Positions 24,903 through 35,592 of a DNA stretch of 64,000 nucleotides are shown here, in pieces. Origin of the DNA: Lepus europaeus. Taxonomy: Eukaryota > Chordata > Mammalia > Lagomorpha > Leporidae. The notes beneath the pieces are model-generated. The model was not told the origin of the DNA, made no database searches, and worked only from the letters and a program-made list of their open reading frames with translations. Position 1 is the stretch's first letter, and every line of letters starts with the position of its first letter. The stretch spans positions 151,769,701-151,833,700 of the forward strand of contig NC_084827.1 in assembly GCF_033115175.1 (NCBI RefSeq), given 5' to 3'. Position numbers and translations under genes: made by a program.

Positions 24903-25205
24903 CATTAAAGATTTATTTGTTTGAAAGGCAGAGTTACAAAGAAAGAGAGAGATGCACCATCTACTGGTTCACTCTTCAAATGGCCACAATCCCTGGGGCG
25001 GGGCCAGATGGAAGCTAGGAGCCAGGAGTTTCATTGGGGTCTCCCACGTGGGTGGCAGGGGCCCAGGTACTTGTGTCAGCTTCCTCTGCTTAGCTGGGTC
25101 ATTAGCAGGGAGCTGGACTGGAAGTGGAGCATCTGAGGCTCAAACCAGCGCCTATATGAGATGTGAGTGAAGGTGGCAGTTCAACCTGTTGTGCTACAAC
25201 GTCCC
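24903..25205 (-). mobile_element. CSINE, antisense
   Basis: AAAGATTTATTTGTTTGAAA head, GTGCTACAACGTCCCC end. Confidence 0.85.
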
Positions 25206-25671
25206 CTACCCCCACCAGCTAAATTATTAGAAGAATAGACTGCAAGTCAATAGTGTCGATCCTTGGTATTTACTACAGATGAAAAAAAGAAGTGAGGACA
25301 TCCTAGACAGAGGAATCAGCCTAAGCAAATGGCATAGGGCCAGAAGAGCATGGTTCCAACGTCCGACAGCTGGGGATTAGGCTATGAAGGAGGAACAGAA
25401 GTAGCTGAACTGAGCATTTTACCGGGATTACTTGCCTATCCAGAGCTTTTTCTTTTTCCGTGAACTGGAGTCATACTTACATCCTACGCGTAAGAGCCCT
25501 TCACTGAGCCAGTGCTTGATTCCTTCAGCGACTGCCTGGATTTGATGCCTGTGCAGAAGGACAAAGGAGATGAGCCAAAGGCACAAAGTGAACATGCTAA
25601 ACAAGACTTATCCACAAAGAAAGCAGAGCCTATCTCAGTCTGTTTTGTGTTGTTATAACAGAATATCTGAG

Positions 25672-25991
25672 GAGTTAGCACAGTGGCATAGCAGTAAAAC
25701 TGCCACCTGCAATGCTGGCATTCCATATGAGTGCCAGATCACGTCCCAGCTGCTCCACTTCTGATCCAGCTCCTGCTAATGGCCTGGGAAAAGCAGTAGA
25801 TTTGGCCCAAGTGTTTGAGCCCCTGAGCCCATGTGGAAGACCTGGATAAAACTCCTGGCTCCTGGCTTCAGCCTGGCTTGGCCCTGGCAGTTGTGGTCAT
25901 CTGGGGAGTGAACTAGTGGATGTAAGCTCTCTTTCTTTATCTCTCCCTCTCACTTTGTAACTCTGACTTTCAAATAAAATATTTTTTTAAA
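25672..25991 (+). mobile_element. CSINE inside the MLT1 LTR
   Basis: GAGTTAGCACAGTGGCATAGC head and CTGACTTTCAAATAAAATA tail. The 10-bp repeat AATATCTGAG (25662-25671, 25992-26001) was made from LTR sequence. Confidence 0.92.
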
Positions 25992-26129
25992 AATATCTGA
26001 GCCTGGTGATTTATAAAGAACAGAAATATATTTCTCACAGTTCTGGAGGCCAAGAAGTCTGGGATCAAGGAGCCAGCACCAGGTGAGACCCTCTTGCTAT
26101 GGCCTCCTATGGCAGAAAGCAGAAGGCTA

Positions 26130-26456
26130 TGGGGCCGGCGCCATGGCTCACTTGGCTAATCCTCTGCCTGCGGCATTGGCATCCCATATGGGCACCGGGT
26201 TCTAGTCCCGGTTGCTCCTCTCCCAGTCCAGCTCTCTGCTGTGGCCTGGGAAGGCAGTGGAGGATGGCCCGAGTGCTTGGGCCCTGCACCCGCGTGGGAG
26301 ACCAGGAAAGGCACCTGGCTCCTGGCTTCGGATTGGCGTAGCGCCAGCCATAGTGGCCATTTGGGGGGTGAACCAACGGAAGGAAGACCTTTCTCTCTGT
26401 CTCTCTCTCACTGTCTATAACTCTACCTGTCAAGTAAAAAAAGAAAAGAAAGAAAA
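26130..26456 (+). mobile_element. CSINE inside the MLT1 LTR
   Basis: GGGGCCGGCGCCATGGCTCA head, GGTTCTAGTCC B-box, CTACCTGTCAAG tail. The 15-bp repeat GAAAGCAGAAGGCTA flanks it (26115-26129, 26457-26471). Confidence 0.93.
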
Positions 26457-26586
26457 GAAAGCAGAAGGCTAAAGGGTTATAACACACTCAGCTCCATTCA
26501 TCAGGATGCAGCCCCTGTGGCTGGATCACCTCTTAAAGGTTCCACCTCTTAATGTTGGTACTATGGCAATTAAATTTCAACATAAG

Positions 26587-26900
26587 GGGTGGGCGCTAGC
26601 CTGGCAGTTAAGACACTAGTTGAGATACCTATGTCCCATATTGGAATGCCTGGGTTTCATACTTGGCTTTGGTTCCTGAGCACAGCTTTCTACTAACATG
26701 GACCCTGGGAGGCAGCAGCTCAGTAGTTGGGTTTCTGCACTCAGATAGGGAGACCCTGTTTTGAGTTCTGAGATCCTAGCTTTGGCATGGCCCAGCTCTG
26801 GCTGTTGGTGGACATTTGGGGAGTGAGCCAGCAGGAGGGAGCTGCCTGTTTGTCTATCTCTTTCTCTTTCTGCCTCTCAAATAAATAAATAAAATGTTTT
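26587..26900 (+). mobile_element. CSINE, older type
   Basis: GGGGTGGGCGCTAGCCTGGC head, GGTTTCATACTTGGC, and CTGCCTCTCAAATAAATAAA tail. Belongs to the older branch whose head reads GGCAGTTAAGACACTAG. Confidence 0.85.
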
Positions 26901-27074
26901 AAACTTTTTAGCCTAAGTTTGGGGTGCAGTAACTCAATTCAGAGCCTTAACCTTCTTCAGCCTCAGCGTTGTAAATCCTAGCGATGACTGCTCAAGTTAT
27001 CTCTCCTTTCTCCTTCCTGAAACTCAAGGGTTTTTTGTTGTTGTTGTTATTGTTGTTTTATGTCTTTCTATACT

Positions 27075-27368
27075 TTTAAAATTTTATTTGAGAGGCAGAG
27101 AGAGAGAGAGAGAGATGAGACAAAGAATTTTCACCTGATGATTCACTTCCCAAATGCCTGCAATGGCCTGGGTCTGAGTCGAGGCCAAAGTCAGGAGTCA
27201 GGAACTCAAATAGGTCTCCCACGTGGGTGGCAGGGACCCAGTCACTTGATCCATCACTGCTGCCTCTGAGGGTCTCACTGGTGGAAAGCTGGAGTCTGGC
27301 CAGAGGTATCAAACACGGCACTCAAATGCTGGGTGCAGGCATCTTTACGCTAGGCTAGACGCTCTTCC
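27075..27368 (-). mobile_element. CSINE, antisense, older type
   Basis: ATTTTATTTGAGAGGCAG head with a GA run, and CGCTAGGCTAGACGCTC end. Confidence 0.8.
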
Positions 27369-30164
27369 CTTGTCTTTAGCTTTTATGCATCTTTCCTTCT
27401 CTGTATAGCGTGAGCCTCAGGGAAGGCTGGAGCTCCAGTCCAAGCCCCATGGTGTAACTAACACGTGACTGGTGCTTTCTTCTTTGTCAGTTTGGAGACT
27501 ATACTTGTGCACGAGACCCAGTTCTGACCACAACGGAGAGCACCGATGTGAGATCCATCTGTCAAGGGGCGGTGGCGAGGGAGGTTTGGGTCAAAAGGAC
27601 AGTATCTCTTCTACTGCGCATTGTTCCGTCTGCACGTGACGCCAACCTTTGTGGGGGCCACCTCGCAACAATGCAAGAATTAAGCAAATGAGAAACGATG
27701 GTACGCAGGCCGCTCGCCTCTAGACTTCTCGGCAGGGACATGATCCGTGGTTTATTTCTCAAACCGGTGGAAGCAGTGCTTTCTGTCACTTGTGACCAAG
27801 GCATCCTACCTACGCCACGCAGCCACACACTTAGGATGAGACCACGGCCACTTCAACTTGGCCAATGAAAGTCTCTGGAGGAGCTGTAAGGACAGGAAGT
27901 TATTCCTTCCTTTTACCAGAAAAGCTACTATTCATCCTTCAAAAGCATTCAACACCCACTCAAATGTCACTTCTGTCAAGCTGAGTCAGTTTTTCCACCT
28001 GCACGTTGACAGTCCTTCACCCACTCCCCTGTGAACAACAATTTACTCTTACTGAGCACGAGCACCTACTAAGTGCTTGGTACCCTTTTAGGCTCAGAGG
28101 CAACAGCAGGAAGCTAGTTAGATGCAATAGAGATTCTGATCGAGTGGGAAGAAAGTGGATGAAAATTTTAAATGTAATGGCTCTTATGAAAGGGGAAAAT
28201 CCTATGGCAGCATTGACAAAGGAGGGAGTACACGCCTGGCCATTGAGTTTACTGTGCTTACATTATCTGTGCCTGTATCAGTTTTCCTCGACTAGCTTGT
28301 GTGCTCTCACTGTCTCACATGCCCTGCCCCTGCCCTGTCACGTTGCGTTTTTCGAGGATAGCTATGCAAACTTTTCCCATCCCACATGTTCTTCTGCAAT
28401 GTGATCTTGACATTTCCCCATAGAGCAGGGAGGGAGGTGGGCTTGTGGTGGTGTTGACCGATAGAACCTGCTGGAAATGCTACTGCAGGAGTCCCAGGGA
28501 AGGTCACGGAAGGCCATGCTGCTTGCACCCGGTTCTCCTGGAACCCTGTTTGCTTGAAATGCTCCCTCCTGGGACACTGCCTCTTGGAACCCATGCTTAG
28601 TTCTCAGTTGTCAATCCCAGCTGAGTGAGACTTCAGGTCATCCAGGCCAGCTGTTTGACATGTGAGTAAAGAAACTTCCAGATGATGATAGCCCCCAGCT
28701 GTTCACGTCCTCCCAAGCACAGACAAGCCATCCCCACTATGCCCTCTCCAAGTTCTTGGCCTACAACATCCCGCGCGATAGCAAATGGCTGCCATTGTGC
28801 ACCACTAGTTTGAAGTGGCAGGAACTGGAATACCCCCTAATCTGCCTGGCTGTGAAATCCTCGATGATGACATGGGCACCTTTTCTTCCTTTGCACCTGA
28901 CCCAGTTGGTGACCAACTTATGCACTGAAGCTTGCTAACTTTCATCCACCTGACTTTCATCCTATTGAATCTCCCTGTTGATGATATGCATGGGAAACGT
29001 CTAATCTTTTAAAACACAAATCTTCACCATTGATCTTAATATCCTGCTGCAGTGAGTTCCCCGGGTCAATTGTGTGTAGTGGGGGAAAAAAGTGCCTGCT
29101 TTTATCCATTTTAAACATGCTCCCTTTTCATCTCATCTTGTCCTCTTGTTCTTCCCCACGTAAAGCGATTTCCGTTTTGTGGGGACCTAGACACAGAGGA
29201 CTGAGTTGAGGCAATCATCTTTCTTTGAGCTGGTCACCCAGGAGGCCTCAGGTGCACTGGGACATGGAGCCCTGGATTTGCCTGGGGACTTAAGGTGGTG
29301 GAGCACTCCAGTCTAATTAGTCATGAGTTTTGTTCCAGGTTATTAAAATACGGCCTTTAAGTTCTGTGAGAGGCAGTAAGCACATTCTCGAAGGGCTATT
29401 ATTGTATGGTGGGAAGAACATTGGTATAGGAAAATTTGGAGTCAAGTCTAAGTTTGTGAGCCAGCTGTGTGCCCTTGGACAAAGCACTCAACCCCCTGGG
29501 GACTCATATTTCTTGTGTATAACACGAGGAGCTTCAACCAGAGGATCCTTTTACCCTTAGCATTCCATGGATTTGCCAGTCATTTAGAAACATCTCCGAC
29601 ACAAATTCACAGAAAGTGCTTGGTAATCTAAGGCGTGAGCTGCAGAGACCAACAAAAAATAAAAATAGCTTATCTTTTCCCTAGAATAGAATCCCAATAA
29701 GCCTTCAATTACCAAAACTCCATTGCTCTGGTGACATAATTGACAGTCTAGCCCCCGAGTCCCCTCGGTCCTGCCTCCCTGATCCTGTCAGTTTCAGGGT
29801 AGACCTCACAGCTGCAGCGCTGCATGACTGTGCCCGGACAGCTTCACACCCAGTGATGAGAATGAACAGGTGGGGTCACGGCTTCTGCCACCTGGTAAGC
29901 TTGGAGAGGGAAAAAGGGCATTGTCCAAGTAAGCCATGCAGGAGGAAATAGGTGAATCTCCAAGGCTCTGGCCTTTCTCCCCAGTCCTTTCCTACACAAA
30001 GAAGAAAACAATCAGTCCCCATCTGGGGCTTAGGGAGAGCATTCCTTACCACTCAGCCAGGATTCTTCCCGCTTGGGTTCTCGTCTGCCAAACATTCCCT
30101 CCAGAGGTGTGAATCTTAGAACCTCTGGAGAAGTAGCCTACCTCTTAAGCTTTGCATCCTGCTT
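27369..30164. other. 2.8-kb CSINE-free intergenic stretch
   Basis: The longest SINE-free interval upstream of the FZD5 block. It holds a weak MIR/L2-like phrase at about 28045-28140 and a MIR at 29410-29545. The remainder, notably 27480-27840 and 29640-29880, is single-copy and unassigned. No exon is supported. Confidence 0.5.
29410..29545 (-). repeat. MIR relic, antisense
   Basis: Reverse MIR: AACATTGGTATAGG, CCAGCTGTGTGCCCTTGGAC, AAAGCACTCAACCCCC, GACTCATATTTCTTGTG. Confidence 0.8.
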
Positions 30165-30172
30165 TGTCTTAT

Positions 30173-30845
30173 ATTTTCTTTAAAAAAAAAATTTATGGCT
30201 GGCGCCATGGCTTAACAGGCTAATCCTCCCCCTTGCGGCGCCAGCACACCAGGTTCTAGTCCCGGTTGGGGCGCCAGATTCTATCCCGGTTGCTCCTCTT
30301 CCAGACCAGCTCTCTGCTATGGCCCGGGAAGGCAGTGGAGGATGGCCCAAGTGCTTGGGCCCTGCACCCACATGGGAGACCAGGAGAAGCACCTGGCTCC
30401 TGGCTTCAGATCAGCACAATGCGCAGCGGCCATTGGAGGGTGAACCAACGGCAAAAAGGAAGACCTTTCTCTCTGTCTCTCTCTCTCTCTCACTATCCAC
30501 TCTGCCTGTCAAAAAAAAAAATTATTTCATTTATTTGAAAGTCAGAGTTACAGATAGGCAGAGGCGGAGGGAGAAAGAGAGAGAGAGAAAGAGAGGTCTT
30601 CCATCTGATGGTTCACTCCCCAGATGACTGCAATGGCCAGAGCTGTTGCTGCTCCAATCCAAAGCCAGGAGCCAGGAGCTTCCTCTGGGTCTCCCATGCA
30701 TGGACTTGGGCCATCTAATACTGCTTTCCCAGGCCACAGCAGAGAGCCGGATTGGAAGTGGAACAGCCAGGACTTGAACCGGCGCCCATATGGGATGCTG
30801 GCATTGCAGGTGGCGGCTTTACGCACTATGCCATGGCGCTGGCCC
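30173..30845 (-). mobile_element. CSINE, antisense, split near its T-rich head by a young CSINE
   Basis: TGTCTTAT flanks the whole composite (30165-30172, 30846-30853). The main body runs 30525-30845 (CATTTATTTGAAAGTCAG to CATGGCGCTGGCCC). A plus-strand young CSINE sits at about 30196-30520. Confidence 0.82.
30196..30520 (+). mobile_element. Young CSINE inserted in the head of an older CSINE
   Basis: GGCTGGCGCCATGGCTTAAC head, GGTTCTAGTCCCGGTTGG, CACTCTGCCTGTCAAAAAAA tail. AAAATTTAT-like sequence borders both ends. Confidence 0.9.
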
Positions 30846-30904
30846 TGTCTTATTAAATTTTCACTCTCTAGTCTCAAGAGGGGGAAATGCTTCTTATCTT
30901 TGAT

Positions 30905-30937
30905 TTTTTTTTTTTTTTGACAGGCAGAGTGGATAGT

Positions 30938-30969
<32 letters not shown>

Positions 30970-31242
30970 TCTTCCTTTTTGCCGTTGGTTCACCCTCCAA
31001 TGGCCGCTGCAGCCGGCGCATCTCGCTGATCCAAAGCCAGGAGCCAGGTGCTTCTCCTGGTCTCCCATGCGGGTGCAGGGCCCAAGCACTTGGGCCATCC
31101 TCCACTGCCTTCCCGGGCCATAGCAGAGAGCTGGTCTGGAAGAGGGGCAACCAGGATAGAATCCGGCACCCCAACCGGGACTAGAACCTGGTGTGCTGGC
31201 GCCGCAAGGCAGAGGATTAGCCTGTTAAGCCACGGCGTCGGC
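30905..31242 (-). mobile_element. CSINE, antisense, young type
   Basis: Poly-T, GACAGGCAGAGTGGATAG, CCACGGCGTCGGC end. The perfect 12-bp repeat CTTATCTTTGAT flanks it (30893-30904, 31243-31254). Confidence 0.93.
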
Positions 31243-31557
31243 CTTATCTTTGATCTTGAACTTCCTGCAAAATGCCTACTATGAGGCACTAGTATATATG
31301 TATATATATGTATATTTGTAGATATGGGGAGGGTCGCTTGCTTTTCACTGGTGGAGTGACAAACTCTATCAATCACAACAAGTAGCTTGACAACACTCAG
31401 TAGAAACTTATTTGCAAAATTAATAAGGCCCCTAAGGTCCCTCTGATTCATAATGGTATAAAATCTAGGAAAACTTCCACATAACAAGTAAGAGAATAAC
31501 AGCAATGAAAATAAGAAAACATCTGGTGCCTAGAAGAGCTGTTTGAAAATACAAACT

Positions 31558-31816
31558 CTGAAGAACTGCCTGCTGGTGACAGGGAAAGCCACTGCCTGCA
31601 GTGCCAGCATCCCAGGTAGGTGCTGGTTCAAGTTCAGATTCCTGCTAATGTGCCTGGGAAAGCAGCAGAAGATGGCTCAAGCGCTGGGCCCCTGCATCCA
31701 CTTGGGAGATCTGGAGGATGCTCCTGGCCATTGCAGCCATTTTGGGAATGTACCAGCAGATAGAAGACCTCTCTTTCTGTCTCTCCCTTTCGCTCTCTCT
31801 CTTAAAAAAAAAACAA
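31558..31816 (+). mobile_element. CSINE, internally shortened
   Basis: AGCCACTGCCTGCAGTGCC, GGTGCTGGTTCAAGTTC, a CT-rich 3' end and an A tail. It lacks part of the head and middle. Confidence 0.75.
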
Positions 31817-32334
31817 AAGTGCATTCCCCACTTTCCTTTGTAACATATCTGCATGCCCAGCGTGCACCCGCTCTTTATCACTGTTGGACTATTTGAGGAT
31901 ATTTTAGCTTTTTTGTTAAGATCCTGAAGGAAGACTTGAAAACATCACAGCCATACTTATGACAAACAGTATTTTCAGTTGTACAAACGGGTAAACCCAA
32001 GATCATATGAGATGAATTATTTGATATTTAGGTTATTTGGTTAAAATAAGTCCTAAGTGTGGCTTGTTTCTCAGGGCAGCACCACCTCTGCTGGGCTGCC
32101 TCTGTGTATTCAAAGCCTCTTGGGTTATAGCTAAAAAGAAGAGCCCTGTGTCCCGAATACCACCTCCTGCTCTGTTCCATCGTTCCTATTCACACCCTAG
32201 CTGAGGGATGATTTTGAGGGCTCATTGTCTTCAAAACCCTTTGCCAACTTTGGCTATGCTGAGTCACTGCTTGTTGTCCACAAGTACTCTGCAAAGATAG
32301 CTTACTGTCAAACAGAAGGGTGCACTTTTTAAAA

Positions 32335-32620
32335 ATAGATTTTATTTTTAAAAATCAAATGTTATTTATTAGAAAGGCGAGAAACAGAGAGAAAGAGAGA
32401 GATATCTTCCATCTGCTGATTCACTCCCCAAATGCCTGCAACAGCTGGGGGTGGGCTTAGCCAAAAGTGATTAGAAGAAACTCAATTATTTGAGCCAAGA
32501 CTGCCATCTCCCAGGGTCTGCATGAGCAGGAGATGGAGTATGCAGCATAGAACTCACCACTCCAATACAGTCTGCAGGCATCTTAACCAGTACTTAATCC
32601 CTAGGCCAATGTCTACCCCA
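32335..32620 (-). mobile_element. CSINE, antisense, old
   Basis: TTATTTATTAGAAAGGCGAG head, TCCCAGGGTCTGCATGAGCAG, CTAGGCCAATGTCTACCCC end. Confidence 0.75.
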
Positions 32621-33959
32621 ACAAGTTACTTCTTTAAAAAAGTTATTTGATCTTGACATAGCAGGAGTTTTCAAAGAGGTAATGGCACTTGCAAGGAGGA
32701 ATAATACAAAAACAGGTTATAACAATATGTAAACATTCAATCAACAATTTACAAATTACAGACTCTGTTCTTTCATATAAAGCTATTCAGTAGCAGTCAT
32801 TTACAGGACTTATGTTCTTGACCTCATACTGCCTTGAGATTATGTTTGTAAATATATTGTAGAGCATCTGATTGTTCCATTTTGTGCTACCATTATTTTC
32901 GAATCTACCTAGTTGTAGGTCTACTTTAAGCCAGGCATCAACAGTATTCACTGCCCAACTCCAAAATCTTCTATGTAGCATACCCCGATAAGTGCTCAAG
33001 AGAAATATAACTTTGAGGAGTCATATGTACAAAAAGAATGTAAGGAAATGAAGAAGGTCCAGGGAGACCATCCAAAATTCCCGAAATGCTCAAATACAGA
33101 ACCAAGGAGGAAAGAAGACAGAACCCATTAATGATGGTCAAGTACATGAAGGAGTAACATTGACCAGGATACTCCTTCATTCCCCCAAATATTAAGAGAA
33201 GCAGGAAACTCAGGCACAAACATAGAAATAAAATTAACAATCAAAAGCCCATAAGGAAGAATCTGCTTGACTCTCGGATTCTTGGAATCTTGGTGGAAGC
33301 AAACAGAAAGTGCAGACAAGAGAATTTATGCTCTTTGAGTTAAGAAAAGCTGGGCTGCCTTAGATCAACCCTACTAAAGGGATACCCCAAATGGGGTGCA
33401 GCCATGCAGTGGCCAATTCCCCATGCAAACGCCCTTGAGTCTGAGTTTGCAGACGAAGGTGCAAGCAGCTAGTCTTCCATTGCAACAGAAACTCCGACGG
33501 GTGCCTCTTCCTTCCCTGTCGGTCCAGGGCAGGAGGGGGAGTGATGGGAGCAGTCACAGTCAAAATACAGAAATCCTTCCTGGAAGCGCTGATACCAGAG
33601 GCAAAGTCAAAATGGCTTTTGGGGGGTTCCTTTCAAATCGGCAACACCACACAATAACAGCTCATGTGTGGAGCCCTGATCCATAGAAAGCACACTCACC
33701 CCGTATCGGTGGGGGTTCTAGCCTGGGTGGCAGCAATGCTGTGAGGGTACCACATGACTGGCCCATAGCTTTTCAGCCAGTGAGTGGCAGAGGGGGACAC
33801 TGAAACCAGATTTCTATCTGTTCCCTTTGCCCACTATACTGCCCAACTGCCTTTGAACCTTGGACCTACCAATCCCAGGTCAATCCATCTGACTCCTGGC
33901 TGCTCTGAGCGAGGACTTTCTACTTGCAGCTCGAAATGCCATTTGTGAGGTCTGGGCCT
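32621..33959. other. Unassigned single-copy stretch (1.3 kb)
   Basis: No CSINE. T-rich on the minus strand, giving hydrophobic open frames (32971-33240, 33128-33319) that I cannot match to any family. They overlap each other in different frames with no initiation or splice context. It may be an unrecognised old LTR or retroelement. Confidence 0.4.
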
Positions 33960-34090
33960 GCTTGCAACCAAGGGAACCTGGGCCGCAGCTCTTAATGTGG
34001 GCCACACGTTGCAATTACCTGGGAGGTTTTACAAAAATGTTCACGCCGACGTCCCACCCCTAAATATTTTGATTTAATTGGTCCTCAGAG
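33960..34090 (+). mobile_element. MER20-like hAT/Charlie relic
   Basis: ACGTTGCAATTACCTGGGAG, then a CCCACCCCTAAATA segment and TGATTTAATTGGTCCTC, in the order of the MER20 consensus as I recall it. Confidence 0.6.
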
Positions 34091-34099
34091 CAATTTCAA

Positions 34100-34700
34100 C
34101 ATGGGGATATGTGTTTAACTTTTTATTGAAAAAAACTACACATGTAGAAACGTGTGGGAACACTAAGTATGCATCTCACTGAATTTTTACAAACAGAAAG
34201 AACCTATGTAACCAATACCCTGCTAAAGACTCAGAACTCCCTGTGTCCCCTAGAAGTGTGTCACATGCTCACTTCAGTAACCCCGGACCCCTCAATACAC
34301 ACACACACACACACACTCTATCCTGACCTTTTTTTTTTTTTTAAAGATTTATTTATTTGAAAGGCAGAGTTACAGAGACAGACACACAGAGAGAGATATC
34401 TTCCATCCGCTGCTTCACTCCCCAAATGGTCACCATGGTCAGGGTTGGGGCAGGCCAAAGCCAGGAGCCAGGAACCCCATCCAGGTCTCCCATGTTGGTG
34501 GCAGTGGCCCAAGCACTTGAACCACCATCCACTGCCTTCCTAGGTGCATTACCTGGGAGCTGGATCAGAATAGGAGTTGCCTGGACTGGAACCAGCAATC
34601 TGATATGGGAGACCTGTGTCACAACCGTGGCTTAACCTGCAGCACCGGCCCCTATCCTGGTTTCTCACAGCACAGAAAGTTTGAGCGTAAGGATTTTTAA
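34100..34700 (-). mobile_element. L1M 3' end relic, split by a CSINE
   Basis: Antisense L1 3' region: CACTGAATTTTTACAAACAG, ACCTATGTAACCAATACCC, ACTCAGAACTCCCTGTG. It resumes after the CSINE at 34326-34651. A CA microsatellite lies at 34296-34315. Confidence 0.65.
34326..34651 (-). mobile_element. CSINE, antisense, inside an L1M relic
   Basis: TTAAAGATTTATTTATTTGA head and GCAGCACCGGCCC end. CTATCCTG flanks it (34318-34325, 34652-34659). Confidence 0.9.
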
Positions 34701-34832
34701 AGCTCCCTGAATGATTTCAGCCAAAGCTGAGAATCATAATCTTACTGGCTGTAGGTAGAGAAGTATAATGAAATGAGCCAAATGCAAAGACACAAGTAAA
34801 CCAAAATAAAATGCATTCCAAAGAAACCCAGG

Positions 34833-35168
34833 AGCAGGTGTTTGCTGTGGTGATGTGATGCATTATGGGATGCCTGCACCCCGTATATTGAAGTTGCCTG
34901 GGTTCAAGGACTGGCTCCCTTTCCAATTCTAGCTTCCTGCTAATGCACACCCAGGAAGGCCATGATGGTTCAGATCCTTGAGTCCCTGCCATGCACGAAG
35001 GACACCTGGTTGGAATTTCTGCCTTCTGGTTTTGGCCTGGCCCAACCCCAACTGTTGTGGGCATTTGGAGAGTGAACCAGTAAATGGAAGCTTTTTCTCT
35101 GTCTGTTTGCCTGTCTCTGTCCCTCTGCCTTTCAAATAAATGCAAATAATTTTTTTTTTTTTAAAAGA
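34833..35168 (+). mobile_element. CSINE, older type
   Basis: TGGTGATGTGATGCATTATGG near the head, GGGTTCAAGGACTGG, CTGCCTTTCAAATAAATG tail. The 11-bp repeat AGAAACCCAGG flanks it (34822-34832, 35169-35179). Confidence 0.9.
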
Positions 35169-35429
35169 AGAAACCCAGGCTACACTAACGCTCAACCCAG
35201 GGTGCTGCCTCCTCTGTTACATGTGTGAGTCTTATTCCTGATCAGCAAGTCAACAAGAATGGAAAACATTGCTTTTTTCTGTTGTTGATCTGTTTTGTTG
35301 TTGCAAGATCCTGTATTTATAAACAAAATTTCTCAGCATCCACCTTAGTGAAAGAACACCTGGCATCCTGAGGGTTGCCAAAAATCACATTTGCTGACAT
35401 TAATAAAAAATTCACAGAATACTTTCTAC

Positions 35430-35592
35430 TACTAAGGCCCTCACTAACTCTGTCATGCACTATCTCATGCAATCCTCACACGCCCAGTACTACGAGTGTC
35501 TCTATTTCCCCCAGTTTACAGAGGAGGAAACCTAGGCATACAGAGATTAAGCAACTAGCCCAAAGCACAGAGTGTGTACCTGGCAACCCCTG
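35430..35592 (+). repeat. MIR relic
   Basis: ACTATCTCATGCAATCCTCAC, CAGTTTACAGAGGAGGAAACC, AGAGATTAAGCAACTAGCCC. Confidence 0.85.

Larger units (their letters stand above)
25636..26595 (-). mobile_element. MLT1-type LTR relic (ERVL-MaLR), interrupted by two CSINEs
   Basis: Read on the minus strand it shows the MLT1 hallmarks in order: TGTTGAAATTTAATTGCC, AAGAGGTGGAACC, TTTAAGAGGTGATCC, CCAGAACTGTGAGAAATATA, TCTTTATAAATCACCAGGC, TCTGTTATAACAACACAAAA and ACAGACTG. CSINEs at 25672-25991 and 26130-26456 split it into three pieces. This is a solitary non-coding LTR; no viral gene remains. Confidence 0.85.

Noticed and set aside
26130-26456. Internal A- and B-box sequences of CSINEs considered as tRNA genes
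   Set aside because: They are SINE promoter relics; no cloverleaf with intact anticodon stem could be made out.
32971-33240. Possible membrane-protein pseudogene
   Set aside because: Hydrophobicity follows from T-rich minus-strand DNA; overlapping frames and no family match.
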